From Hyperoplus lanceolatus (taxonomy: Eukaryota; Chordata; Actinopteri; Uranoscopiformes; Ammodytidae), in NCBI GenBank assembly GCA_026929865.2, contig CM049395.1:29631001-29695000 (forward strand): a DNA stretch of 64,000 nucleotides, given 5' to 3'. Position 1 is the first letter of the stretch. The number at the start of each line of letters is the position of its first letter. The notes beneath the pieces are model-generated. The model saw nothing but the letters and a program-made list of their open reading frames with translations. It ran no database searches and was not told the origin of the DNA. Positions 50,786-64,000 of this stretch are shown here, piece by piece. The position numbers were made by a program, and so were the translations under genes.

Positions 50786-52075
50786 GGGGAGAACGGGGTA
50801 ATTTGTCACACGGGTTGGTTGTCACAATCGTTATATCTCGGAAACAGAAGGCGCTGTCTGTTACATTTTGGTATATAAATATCCACAACTGGGATCAGAG
50901 GTCACCTACATAGTCTTCCTTGGAGTTAGACTGCTGAATTTGAGGTGAGAGGACTGTTAGTGTTTTTCATGTCAAATTGAAAATATTTAGCTCCTCAGTA
51001 TTTTTCTTCTAGGCTTTTACACAATGGGTTTATAACAAAACACTTGTTACCCTAAAAATGTGTGAAAGGTAAGATATAGTTTAGAATGTTTTTAGCAAGC
51101 TAATTAGTTGTCAGATGGTTGTTGGCCTTGATGCTAGAAATAAATTCCAGTTGGGGTTGGTCGTCACATTTTTTGGGGGGTTGGTTGTCACATGTTATCC
51201 AAAGGGTGCAGCCAGAAAAGGAACCCAATAACAAAAAAAAATGTCAAGCTATAGCCTCACTGACACCCCAGAGAAGGAGAGAATTGAGCAGGAAAGGCAG
51301 CTAGCATGCAAAAGAGGACAACAAAATCAAAACGACCCAGTGCATCCCAAACTAGACCAGTTGCCAAGGCTACTGCACCCTAGTGCACTCCACCCCAGCT
51401 GGGGAAGAAGAAACAGAAGAGAAAGAGACAGAAGGAGGAATCTTCATCAGATGAAGAGGATAGTTTGTGTTTTGTTTGTATGGAAACGTTCTCCAGCACC
51501 CGGCCAGGGGAGGTAAGGGAGAAGTGTTGTATGTGCAACCAGTGGGCACACAATCTCTGCTTAGTTAGTGAGCAGACCCTACATTTGCCATCACTGTAAC
51601 CCAGATAGTGAATGTGTGTATCATGGTTGAGTAGGCTATTATTGTTAGACCTATTTGTTTTGTTCTTTATGTTGTTACATACAGTAGGTTGGTCTTAATA
51701 TGGATTTCCTTTTTGTTTATTCCTTGCTCATTTTGTGTTAAGATGCATAAAGTTATGTAGGCCTATTTTTCAACTTGACAATGAAATTAAACTTTCAAAT
51801 TTAGTTCTGCTTTCTTGCCTTCTTTTTAAGATAGTTCCCATTAAGATAACATTGTGACAAACAACCCCTTGATGGGGTTGGTTGTCACAATGTGTTAGAG
51901 TGTCTTTGATGGTAAATTTCTTCTTTATCACAATAAGTTAGGAAAAGTGAGGGGTTCACATTTCAAGCCAACACCTTAAGCTTCAATTTAATGTAGGAAT
52001 GACTATTGAAAGATGTTTAGGTGATGAGCAATTCTCACTAGAGTAAAAAGTGTGCCTACTTACCCCGGTCTCCCC
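50786..52075 (+). mobile_element. pogo-like (Tc1/mariner superfamily) element, internally deleted
   Basis: The ends GGGGAGAACGGGGTAA and TTACCCCGGTCTCCCC are inverted repeats with a few mismatches. TA lies on both sides (50784-50785, 52076-52077). GTTGGTTGTCAC/GTTGGTCGTCAC words recur near both ends (50815, 51157, 51181, 51877). Of the 1290 bp, only 51241-51630 retains coding sequence, matching the C-terminal zinc finger of fish pogo-like transposases. The CENP-B-type DNA-binding and DDE domains are gone. Confidence 0.82.
51241..51630 (+). pseudogene. C-terminal relic of pogo-like transposase with PHD-like zinc finger
   Basis: Three frames in succession carry one decayed coding stretch. An ATG at 51241 opens a frame including TDTPEKERIEQERQ. 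From 51405 a second frame gives a basic, Ser/Glu-rich linker (KKKQKRKRQKEESSSDEED), then CFVCMETFSSTRPGE and CCMCNQWAHNLC, stopping at 51599. From 51577 a third frame gives PYICHHCNPDSE, with a stop at 51628-51630. Joined conceptually, the Cys/His spacing (C-x2-C, C-x2-C, H-x2-C, C-x2-C) is a C4HC3 PHD-like finger. From memory, fish pogo-like transposases end with such a finger. Two frameshifts rule out a functional product. No host gene is implied. Confidence 0.75.
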
Positions 52076-52485
52076 TACCTTCGGATAAAATCGACATTTG
52101 GTGCCACGGTGAGTATTTGGGAACATGTGACTAGGCCTACAACAGCTTGGCTCACTGATTTGATTTTAATGGAGCTCTATGGCTCAGGCTGTAATTTTAC
52201 ACACACAGCACTTAATGGATACTTTCAGTGTGGCTTTGGCGTTTGATTTGTTAACAATGAAAAATAAAGGCTATCACAATACAAGACAAATTAAGGAAAG
52301 TGGATTTTGATTTGTCTTTAAAGTCCTAACATGTATACTAGAGTATATTGTTAGAAATTGAAGAATAATTCTCGAAGGTCAAACGAATGCAAATAAAAGT
52401 GTATGGTTAGAAGAGGTAGAATAAAATGTAATTTTACACTATATCCGCTAGCTATATGAACTGCACAGCACGTCATTAAGGCTCA

Positions 52486-53471
52486 GGGTGTATTCACACT
52501 GGGAAAGTCCGCTAGTTCACTTGCTTTGGTCCAGACCAAATAGAGTTTTGATTTTTTTGTTTGGTGTGGTCCACTTTCATATTGCGCCTTTTGAAAGTGA
52601 ACCAGCATTACGAAGCAAAACCACACGTGATCTGAGGTCATTCATTCATTGGACAGACATTCTGGGGTGGAGAGAAACAGGAAGCACGAAGTGAACACTG
52701 CGAAATATATAATTGATATAATATGGGGTTAAAAATAATAAAATGGCCTACATCTAACCTATAAATAAAGAGGAAAAACATCAAATTATTGTTGTTTCAT
52801 ATGGTTATAATACGTAGCCCTATGTCAATGCCACGTTATGTGGCTTGTAGCCTACAATGTGAAACATAATTTTTACTGTATTGTTGGTGCTGGACGCGCG
52901 TCACACGAGAAGAATAGGCTCAAGCTAACACTCATCTGATTAAGCAGTTCAGCTTTAAACTGACACGGGGACAGTATTGACGGTCCCGTAGGCTACATGG
53001 GAAGCAAAATAAAAACACACTTCTTGCGCAGCGTGAACCTGTTGGCACTGTCCTTCATCTGATCGCTGAACACATTCAGCATGTTTACGTGTCCTCTCGA
53101 TCAAATGTAATATATTGTTCTGGGCTCCCGGTCAAACCACAACTTATCGTCCTAACAATGGCGACAACAACACTTTCCCATAATGTGAAGCTGACGGCTA
53201 TTTATTAAAAAAGAAAAGAAAGAAAAGGCACAGTGCTTCCTGCATTTGGGTCGGATCGAGTCCGGACAAATTCACACCACAAACGAACTGCAGCATAGTG
53301 CGTTTGGAAACGCACCGAGACTACCTCTTCAGCTGGGTCTCGGAGCGTTTGTTTGGTCCGCCCCCGAGTGCGATTGCTGTATTCACACCTGCCTGAAAGA
53401 TGCGCACCGAAGGCAGAAGCGCATCTGAGTTCGTTTCAACCGAACTAAACACGGCATGTGTGAATACACCC
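52486..53471. mobile_element. 986-bp TIR transposon, superfamily uncertain
   Basis: GGGTGTATTCACACTGG at the left is mirrored by ATGTGTGAATACACCC at the right. TCA flanks both ends (52483-52485, 53472-53474), a possible 3-bp TSD. Subterminal words such as TTTGGTCCAGACCAAA (52524) and TTTGGTCCGC (53353) are typical of an abundant fish repeat. No transposase frame. A 3-bp TSD suggests Harbinger-like, but TCA is not the usual TWA. Confidence 0.75.
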
Positions 53472-53474
53472 TCA

Positions 53475-56737
<3,263 letters not shown>

Positions 56738-56950
56738 ATGCTTTATGAGCATGTTGTATACAGATGCTAAATTGTGTTAATGGTGACTAGGCATAGTTTT
56801 GGTATTCAATGCAAATGTGTGAGCTCATCAGGAGGACACTAACACCACTCGAAATTAATGCTTATGTTCACCACATCTAAACTGAGGGTAAACCTATAAC
56901 TGTTGATTAAAGAGCACTATTAATGAGAAATTGTATATAATACTTCTTAA

Positions 56951-57553
56951 AGAGGACCTATTATGCTACTTTTCTGGTCTTAATTTCTTGTTTTACACTG
57001 CTATAGAGCAACCTGACACGAATCACATCACAAAAAACTATGTAGATTTTCGGGAAGCTCTTTCTCTTATTTTGGCGATCCAGCACATCCTGTCAACACT
57101 TGAGTGTGTGTGCTTCGGCTCCCTCCGCCTGTGCTTCGGCCATCTCCGCTCCCCTCCCCCCCCTCCTGCAAACCCCACTCCGTTGTGATTGGTTACCTTC
57201 CTTCCGGAACACTTTCAGTGGCGGGAAGCGCGAGCATGGACCTATAAGGGCGCGAGGCAGACGCGAACAGGGAAGTGACAGCCTTACCATACATGGAAAC
57301 ATCTGCGTGGAGACGTCACAAAGTTGTATGCGACGTCACAAATTATGAAAGGGTAGACCGCTTTGAAGACGTGACTTCTCGACTGGCTAGAATAGTGTTT
57401 AGTGCTCTGCACAGACACCCCAGACGGTCAGCAGGGAATATGTCGAAATGCATGTAAGTCATTATTTGATAATTTAGTATGGTTAAGCATGACTATGAAT
57501 CATCATAACAACGTTTATAGGTCATAAAAGTCAAAAAGCATCATAGGTCCTCT
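56951..57553. mobile_element. 603-bp TTAA-flanked transposon (AGAGGACCTATTATGC ends)
   Basis: The left end AGAGGACCTATTATGCT and the right end AGCATCATAGGTCCTCT are inverted repeats with one mismatch. TTAA is duplicated at 56947-56950 and 57554-57557. The interior is GC-rich around 57110-57260 and includes ATGTCGAAATGCATGTAAGT at 57438, which looks like a start codon followed by a splice donor; this may be a transposase first-exon relic. TTAA with an AG start fits Kolobok or piggyBac-like elements. Confidence 0.87.
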
Positions 57554-57557
57554 TTAA

Positions 57558-59133
57558 GATTTTGGTCCTGCTTCATTTATTGAGACCCGCTGTTACTGGA
57601 AGTTAATGCAGGGGCATATTATTTTTCTAGTTCCTTTCAGATCTCACATGTAGGGATCATTGTAGGGCCACCAACACACCCTGAACAGTTACTCAAGGAC
57701 AACTCTGTTTACAGTGCAGCCGAACAAACAGTGGGCTGTGAGGAATGGGGTTTGAAATAATTAACAATAATCTCAACAATAAAAACCCTTGCTCAATCCG
57801 TTTCACATTAAAAGCCACACAATAGATCGGTATAGGGGGCATAGTCAAGTCCCTTTTGGGGTGAATTGATTGATTACAAATGTACAACAAGTGCAATGAT
57901 CCTGAATGAATTAAACAATAAGTTAGGGAAAGTTAATGTCAGAAAGGCGAGTGTGACTTGACCCTTGATACAAGTAATTTTCTGTTTCTTCCTTTTCTCC
58001 CCAATGAGTTTTTATTATTTATAAAAGCTGTACCCCGGCTGGCTATTGCCAAAGACTCCAGAGCTGCTTCAATTTGTATTTATGATAAAATGACTGCATT
58101 GATGATTATCATTTATTATGATTTATTATTTACAAAAAATACTCATAGGGTAGCCTATTTAAATTGGGATAATTGTTCTGTGTTAGTAAATGCATGGGAT
58201 GTGTGTGTTTGTGTGTCCTACGGGGGCTTTATTAACATGGCTCAGCGGATAAGAATGTAGCACAGACCTCAACACACAGGTCACATGGACCTGACTTGCT
58301 CATATAGCCTATACACTGCACAGACACGCACGCACGCACACACACACACACACACACCTACTAATCATGACAGACATGCACACAATCCATCACAGCCAGC
58401 ATTATAGATCATTTGAGCAAAAAAAAAACTGTCTGCTTCTCTTTCTGCTCACCTTTTCAGTCTTCTGAAGGTTGTTACTTCTACTTGAAGCAGGGAATCA
58501 CTCCATATCCTAATCCAGGGGATTTGTAAACCATTCAGATATCCATCCCAAAACAGGGGGAAAGCTCTGCGGTATTGGGTGGCATTGCTTAAAATCCGAA
58601 GGTGTGTATAGCCTATGCGTGTATGTGTGTTTGCGTGTGTGTGTGTCCGTGTGTGTTTACGTGAGAAGCACTAACATAAGCAGCTCTGCAAAAACTGTCA
58701 ACCGCTAATGCACACACAAGCACACATGTAGCCTCGAGAAGACGGAGCCAAGAAAGCCAAATGGTGGAGCAGAGACACAGTGTGACACTGCAGTGCTCCA
58801 GAGGAAGGGGTTCAGTCCGTGCTCAGTTCACCCCCAGGACGGTGCTTCCTGCCTGGGCAGGAGGAGCGAGAACGGTGCAGCTGCCACAGCCTGTGTTTCT
58901 GTGGTTCAACAACATTCCTTCTCGATCGGTCTGTTGTTCATTGGCGTGCCGGTCAGCGTTCGCTATGAGGGCGAAACACTCCGCTCTCTCTATCTGTTCA
59001 GCTCCCTTCGGAAAAAATGAGGTTGACTGCAGCAGCACCACCCCCCCACCAGGATAAGCCCCGCCCTCCCACACATGCTCATCCAATAGCAGAGGCTGCC
59101 CCCTCTTACTTCCTGCCCCCTCCCTCCCTGCAC

Positions 59134-59134
<1 letters not shown>
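57558..59134. other. No gene recognised; CpG-richer segment at 58740-59060
   Basis: 58740-59060 is richer in GC and CpG than its surroundings and holds overlapping frames of 75 to 98 codons starting at 58761 and 58793. None shows a domain. It could be part of a promoter or first exon on either strand, but nothing in the sequence decides this. Confidence 0.4.
58327..58357. repeat. (CA)n microsatellite with CG interruptions
   Basis: CGCACGCA followed by a perfect CA tract. Confidence 0.92.
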
Positions 59135-59177
<43 letters not shown>

Positions 59178-59213
59178 GTCTCACTGTCTCTCTCTCTCTC
59201 TCTCTCTCTCTCT
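59135..59213. repeat. Imperfect (CT)n microsatellite
   Basis: CT tract with CTGT and CACTGT interruptions. Confidence 0.94.
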
Positions 59214-59363
59214 GAGACATGTTGGCGACAGGGACAAAGGCTCAGCTTCACACCATGATCCAATCACAGATATCCAGCCTCTAATACAAGAAGACACCCA
59301 CTAGCTCAGGCTCAGTCAGCTGTAGAAGCACTTCTGTCCACATTCGACTGAAGTGCATTAAAG

Positions 59364-59646
59364 AAATGGTAAATGGACTTGTATAGCGCTATATCTCCGT
59401 TTATCACAGACCCAAAGCGCTTTACATTGTTTTTGTACACATTCACCCAGTCACACACACATTCATACACCGATAGCAGCAGCTACCACGCAGGGTAGGC
59501 TTAGCACTAGGGTGCTAAGCTAACTATCGGGAGCAATTCGGGGTTCAGTGTCTTGCCCAGGGACACTTCGACATGTGGCGGGGAGACGGGGGATCGAACC
59601 TCCGACCCAGAGGCGAACTCCCTCCCCACTTCGCCACTGCCGCCCC
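59364..59646 (-). mobile_element. tRNA-derived SINE
   Basis: Read on the minus strand it starts GGGGCGGCAGTGGCGAAGTG, a tRNA-like head with an A box. A B box follows (GGTTCGATCCCC), then the core AGTGTCCCTGGGCAAGACAC and a tail with GTAAAGCGCTTTGGGTC and CGCTATACAAGTCCATTTAC ending in CCATTT. This core and tail combination is a very common teleost SINE. About 283 bp, essentially full length. Confidence 0.85.
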
Positions 59647-59837
59647 TAAATGCGGCATAGTCACACACACAACCTTTGGTCCAGTAGGCTAGTATAGTGT
59701 ACCCTTTGATCTTTGAATCACAGGGCCTAGACTAGAGAACTTCAACCAGCAACTCAAAGTTCTTCATGTGCGTTAATGCTTGGGCAAATTCCACATCCGA
59801 AGAACACTATAAGATTAGTCCAGTACAAAATACAAAT

Positions 59838-60005
59838 GTTACATTACATTACGTTTCATTTGGCTGATGCTTTTAACCAAAGCAACTTCCAATAAGTGCA
59901 TTCAACCGTGAAGGTAGCCTGCAAACTCAGAACAGCAAGAATTATGCAAGTACATGAGTTTCAAATAAGCCAAACTAGTGCAACATGTAGCCTCAGTGCA
60001 TTTTT
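59838..60005 (+). repeat. Common teleost interspersed repeat fragment
   Basis: ACATTACATTACGTTTCATT, then TTGGCTGATGCTTTTAACCA and AAGCAACTTCCAATAAGTGC, is the widespread fish repeat usually written ATTTAGC-GACGCTTTTATCCAAAGCGACTTACA. The family name is not decided here. Confidence 0.65.
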
Positions 60006-61076
60006 ATTTTGTAGTACCATCACTTTCTTAGCCAAGGTGCAGTCCAAAGAGATTGGGTTTTAGCCTGCCTGTTGCTTAGTTATGTTGACAGAAAATCAAT
60101 TGCTGCCTATATAATTGCTATCACAAATATATGCTTATGAATGTAATTTTTTCCAGAGGCACGATTGTGTGACTGTGACCTTGAAGTGATCTCTTATAAG
60201 AAGTGTGCAAAGGCGGCAATGGGGAATCAAGAAAAGGTAGAAAACGTAAAACACCTGTTATGTACTGGCACATCTGCTTTTGCATCTGTCTGATTTGCTG
60301 TGTCTGGAAATTGAGTAAGTAGGTCAAAACAATAAGCAAGTGAAATGAAGTTTCATTGCTTGCGTTTGCTCTCTCTTGTGCTCACCCACTCTCTCCATTT
60401 ATTTTTACACAACACAAAGCTGGCTTTATAACTGTTGTTAATGCATTGAACGGGAAGTAGAAGTCACTGATGTGTGTGACAACCATTGATTGTTTGCAGT
60501 CTGGATGAATGCTGAACGCAAGTGGTTGCAGTCATAGTGCTTGAGAATCTAGTCTTACCCTGATAGTTTGGGGACATGTATTGGTCCAAGTGACATTTTG
60601 GTTTATGCAGCCAAAATGAAGGTACAGCTTATTATGGAAGGTTTCAATTAATAGTTTCCCAAAGTCTGGACACATTTGACAGAAATTAACATTGTATAAT
60701 GAACATTTCATACACATGTGGATTGATTAACCTTGAACATGCTGCAAACTGACAATACTGCTATCAGTTGTTTATAATTTGTACCTGGGACATGTATATA
60801 TAGTTTTAACCGTGTTACCGAAAATATAATGTTTAATATGACCTTTAGACTAACGATCTCGCTTCCTATTTCTAAACAATTTGACATAACAAACACAAAA
60901 CCCTGATTTTAGACAAACAGTCCAAAGTCCCAGTGTACTGTTGAGTCAAATCTAACTCTAACAACTGCAATATGAAAGCAGATATCACACGTTAGCTGTC
61001 AGGTCTAGATACATCCTATTGCCGTTATGCACAAGTAGCATTTTACCTCTGCTTTAAGATTTTTTCATATTCAGTT
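60006..61076. other. No feature recognised
   Basis: AT-rich unique-looking sequence without recognisable frames, RNA genes or TIR pairs. Confidence 0.5.
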
Positions 61077-61490
61077 TAAAGGTCCCATATTATGCTAAAT
61101 GCACTTTTTAAATGTGTTCTAACATATCCATGGGTCCACGGTGTGCCTAGAGACTGCCAAAATATAAAAAAACAACAATCTCTCCTTTTCTCACTCTCAC
61201 CCTTTCTGGAACCCCCACCCCTCCCCCCAATGTACTCCGTTCAGAATTCTTCCCGATATGTCGTCACAGCGAGAAGAAGCCACTTCCCCATATTTTCTTT
61301 ATATGTCCATGCTTCATGATGCTTCCCCCCCACATTAGTAACCAGAAACTTCCACCGTGCAGTAGTCTATGATAACCCCACCCCCCATTTCTTATTGGTC
61401 CACAGCCTCGAGATCCGATGGAAAATTTTCCGAGCGACTGCCATTTTGTTTTCCCCACTAAGCGACAAGATGCCCTTAGTCCAGCACAAA
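61077..61490 (+). mobile_element. Left end of a TTAA-type element (AGGTCCCATATTATGCT)
   Basis: TTAA followed by AGGTCCCATATTATGCTAAA at 61078 closely resembles the left end of the element at 56951 (AGAGGACCTATTATGCT) and an abundant fish repeat. No mirrored right end was found before the window stops. The neighbouring 188-bp tandem repeat may be its interior. Confidence 0.55.
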
Positions 61491-61949
61491 CCATGCAGAG
61501 TGTTGCATAAACCAACACAGAAGCATTCTGCTCATAATCCACTAATTTATCTTAATCACAGCAGTCTTAATAACGCCGCGTTCATAACGAGACAAAGCTT
61601 AGGGAGTGTAGTAATTCCATCGGTGAAACTAAAAGGAATCTCCTCAATGGTTTTTTGCCTGTTATTTACCTAGTGTAGCATGTAGCTTCGGGAGCAGCAC
61701 CCAACGTTTGCTTCTATTGCACTAACTTAGCTTTCCTATTGCAGTTTAGTAATGCCTCGTTTTTAACACCACAAAGGGTGGGAAGTTATTCCTGTAGAAA
61801 CCAAACTGAAGCTACTGTTTTCACTGGTTTTAAATCGTCTGAGTGTTATTTTTAGCCGTTAACGCACATGTAGCTTCGGATGTAGCACCCAACGTTTGCT
61901 TCTATTACACTAACTTAGCTTTCCCATTGCAGTTTAATAATGCCTCATT
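61491..61949. repeat. ~188-bp tandem repeat (minisatellite-like), 2.5 units
   Basis: CATGTAGCTTCGG...GCACCCAACGTTTGCTTCTA recurs at 61679 and 61867, 188 bp apart. TTGCAGTTTA-TAATGCCTC follows in both. A more diverged unit precedes them (AATAACGCCGCGTT at about 61570 aligns with AATGCCTCGTTTTTAAC at about 61751). The second half of the last unit (GTGGGAAGTTGTTCCTGTAG) resumes at 63379 after transposon insertions. Confidence 0.75.
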
Positions 61950-62135
61950 GCAGTTGGTAAGGCGTCCCCCTCCTGGGCCGGGCCCAGCAGCAGACCCGGG
62001 TTCGATTCCCACCCGCGGTCGTTCTCTGCATGTCACTCCCCTCTCTGCCCCATTTCACCTATGTCTCTCTGCACTATCAATAAAGCATAAAAATGCCCAA
62101 AAAATATCTAAAAAAAAAAAAAAAAAAAAAAAAAA
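61950..62135 (+). mobile_element. tRNA-derived SINE with poly-A tail
   Basis: CAGTTGGTAAGGCGTCC is the rest of a tRNA A box. GGGTTCGATTCCCACC at about 62000 is a clean B box. A tail reading TTCTCTGCATGTCACTCCCC, then CACTATCAATAAAGCATAAAAATG, ends in a run of 26 A residues at 62110-62135. The first bases of the tRNA head are missing. Percomorph fish genomes contain many copies of this SINE type. Confidence 0.87.
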
Positions 62136-62148
62136 TCTCACGTCTCAC

Positions 62149-63378
62149 GTTTCAATTGGTTCTATCTAATATAGGCGCGCCAGAGCCCTTTGTATAGAGC
62201 TGTTAAGCGGAAGTGTCTTACTTCCGGGATATGGGACCTCTCGGCTCGAAAAATTACAACGGTAGTCAATGGAAAGAAATGTATTATTTTCTGGTCCCAG
62301 TCATAAAATGCCTTCGATTACACATATGTTTTGTATGGATTTAGATGGTATTTTTTCGTGCAAAGAATGGAACAATTTAGCGAGTAGAAGCTGGATACGG
62401 TCAGGTTTTGTGCAGAGCGCTTTTGTGGACTACAGCTCTTCGCTGCTCTTGACACTTATGATATACGTCACCACCACTCGCACCGCTTAGCTCAGAAACA
62501 TGGCTGTGTCTTTAATGCACTTTACTGCCTTCTTTCAATGACAAGACAAAAGTCTTCAGCGTGGCGAAAACCACTACACAAGTGGCCATGTGGAGAGTTT
62601 CAATTTCTCGAGTGGGGAGATTGTTGGCGTTGTCCACGCCAGCCATTAGCATTAGCATTAGCACTGTCAGTCGAGAAGTGGAGGGAATGTGTTGAGGTGA
62701 CGTCACAGAGGCGACAAGACTTGTAGTTGTTCTCGTAACATTTTTTCAAAAGCCGTTAGACGAATAATCATACAACATACCGTCAAACTCTTCACATGAA
62801 AAATGATCATTTAGACCCATACAAAACATATATGTAATCCAAGGCATTTAATGACTGGGACCAGAAAATAGTAGATTACTTTCCATAGACTCCCATTCAT
62901 TTTTTTTCAGCCGAGAGGTCCCATGCCCCGTAATTCCGCCACTTCCGCTTAACAGCTCTATGGTGCTCTGGGGCGGATGTAACCGGCTGACGACAGTGAC
63001 GTGCATGCGACGTCGAAGCTGTGATAGTAAACATCAAAGATGGCTGCAGATATGTTGTGTGAGTTTGAGACTGCTTTGGCCTCGACCCTTTACGATTTGG
63101 AAGACGGCACTCAAATATTTCATTAGCAAGTAAGTGGAATGTTCTGTTTTGCCAACCGACCACGGCAAACATTTAATTTAACAGTTTAACAGCTGTTCGC
63201 TAAACGAACGGGGCTTACGTCACCTTGTGCATCACTCTGATTGGTTGTAGTGCTATCCAACTGCGTGCAGTGGCATTTGAAATGCACGAGTAGGAGCCGC
63301 CCCTTGATTTGGAAATTACTAGTGATTGTGGCCAAACCCTCTATCGTTCAAGATATCAGGGTCTGGATTTCCAGGCTA
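62149..63378 (-). mobile_element. TAGCCTGG-TIR transposon, copy 3, truncated and interrupted
   Basis: Read on the minus strand, 63378 back to 62959 and then 62196 back to 62149 follow copies 1 and 2: it starts TAGCCTGGAAATCCAGAC and keeps the CGAACAGCTGTTAAACTG and CATCTTTGATGTTTAC words in order. It is interrupted at 62197-62958 by another element. It stops at GAAACG near 62149 without its second terminus, next to the SINE poly-A tail. Confidence 0.82.
62197..62958. mobile_element. 762-bp element with long TIRs nested in TAGCCTGG copy 3
   Basis: GAGCTGTTAAGCGGAAGTG at the left is mirrored by CACTTCCGCTTAACAGCTC at the right. The arms stay similar for about 170 bp (for example TATTTTCTGGTCCCAGTCAT at 62284 against ATGACTGGGACCAGAAAATA at 62851). 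TA lies on both sides (62195-62196, 62959-62960), and joining the flanks restores the sequence of copies 1 and 2. A TA TSD with long arms fits a Tc1/mariner-type foldback element. No transposase frame inside. Confidence 0.85.
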
Positions 63379-63445
63379 GGTGGGAAGTTGTTCCTGTAGA
63401 AATCAAACTGTGAAGCTACTGTTTTCACTGGTTTTAATCATGTCA
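63379..63445. repeat. Displaced part of the 188-bp tandem repeat
   Basis: GTGGGAAGTTGTTCCTGTAG, then GAAGCTACTGTTTTCACTGG, matches 61779-61833 with few changes. It is the continuation of the repeat unit that the SINE/TAGCCTGG stack split. Confidence 0.75.
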
Positions 63446-64000
63446 GGTCATGTCAAACTGTTCAAAGTATGGCTTCGCTCCGGGTAAACACTGTGTTCGC
63501 AGTCACGCAGTGTCTCTCTAGTGTCACGAGAGCGCGGCAGAGACGGTGGGAGGGCCCGGCAGAGAGGTGGGAGGGACCAGCCAGATCGCAGGCTGCAGAC
63601 ACCAATATGACTGTTTATTCGGCACATGCCCACTCCACAGATCGCCCACACCTCTCTCCCTCTGCACTCATCTCAGATTACCATTCGAGTCTACAGCACC
63701 CCCTACTGTCCACCTCCGGCATCACCATGTAAAATACTGATTACTTCACCTCCCCATAGTCAGTCTTTCGGTTCATTATTAAACCCTTCTCATATGCTAC
63801 AACCACAGCTAGCAGATTCACTCCACCAGTAGTGCAAGGTCATCAAACTGAGGAACCCAGTAATGAAAAAGCATCGTGCTACAAACATTTTTCAAACACT
63901 CAATCAAGCAAAAACAGTCTGGGATCCAAAGTGCAAGCCTGGTGGTTTATTTGAGGGACACTTAAACATCAGGAGCATGACTCAAAAACAGGAACAACTA
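63446..64000. other. No gene recognised
   Basis: A short imperfect 20-bp duplication (GGCAGAGACGGTGGGAGGG / GGCAGAGAGGTGGGAGGGA) lies at 63536-63575. Otherwise unique-looking sequence continues to the window edge. Confidence 0.5.

Noticed and set aside
59575..59646. Functional tRNA gene on the minus strand
   Set aside because: The A and B boxes belong to the head of a full-length SINE, and the acceptor stem does not pair.
61950..62040. Functional tRNA gene
   Set aside because: It has a good B box and part of an A box, but the tRNA head is truncated and the unit continues into a SINE tail with poly-A.

Overview
The window looks like non-coding vertebrate DNA, most likely from a ray-finned fish and probably a percomorph teleost. 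It has very long CA/GT and GATA microsatellites, teleost-style tRNA-derived SINEs, 3' ends of L2-type LINEs, and many short DNA transposons with intact terminal inverted repeats (TIRs) and target-site duplications (TSDs). I found no host protein-coding exon, rRNA, functional tRNA or CRISPR array that I can defend. Nearly all open reading frames are chance frames, translated microsatellites (Cys-Val, His-Thr, Ile-Tyr-Leu-Ser runs) or transposon relics. No operon-like or bacterial system is present.

Layout. 1-10 kb: two inverted copies of a TTAA-flanked element (1-624, 8853-9777), two copies of a Tc1/mariner-type element with a decayed transposase N-terminus (1117-2260, 6151-7299), and an L2 LINE tail. 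10.5-20 kb: a hAT element with a perfect 8-bp TSD, a 200-bp GATA tract, a 348-bp TTAA MITE, an odd G-rich insert between direct repeats, a TTAA/Harbinger-like element, the first of three TAGCCTGG elements, and a 169-bp GT tract. 21.9-25.5 kb: a 2.7-kb element split by a 1.2-kb TTAA element, then the second TAGCCTGG copy. 25.5-33 kb: a long transposon-poor stretch. 34.4-36.4 kb: a hAT element inserted at the edge of a hairpin-rich MITE. 39.3-42.6 kb: two near-identical Harbinger-like elements in inverted orientation, around a pogo-like relic and an L2 tail. 43.1-44.8 kb: a hAT element with a perfect 8-bp TSD. 47.9-53.5 kb: a TTAA element, a pogo-like element that still encodes a broken PHD-like zinc finger, and a TIR element. 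56.6-64 kb: a GT tract, a TTAA element, two SINEs, a 188-bp tandem repeat and a nested transposon stack.

No genes here work together. The biology is layered transposition. Most elements have lost coding capacity and would have needed enzymes supplied by other copies. Nesting order, shared stop codons and TSDs give relative ages. The segment is probably intergenic or inside a large intron, and the sequence alone does not say which.
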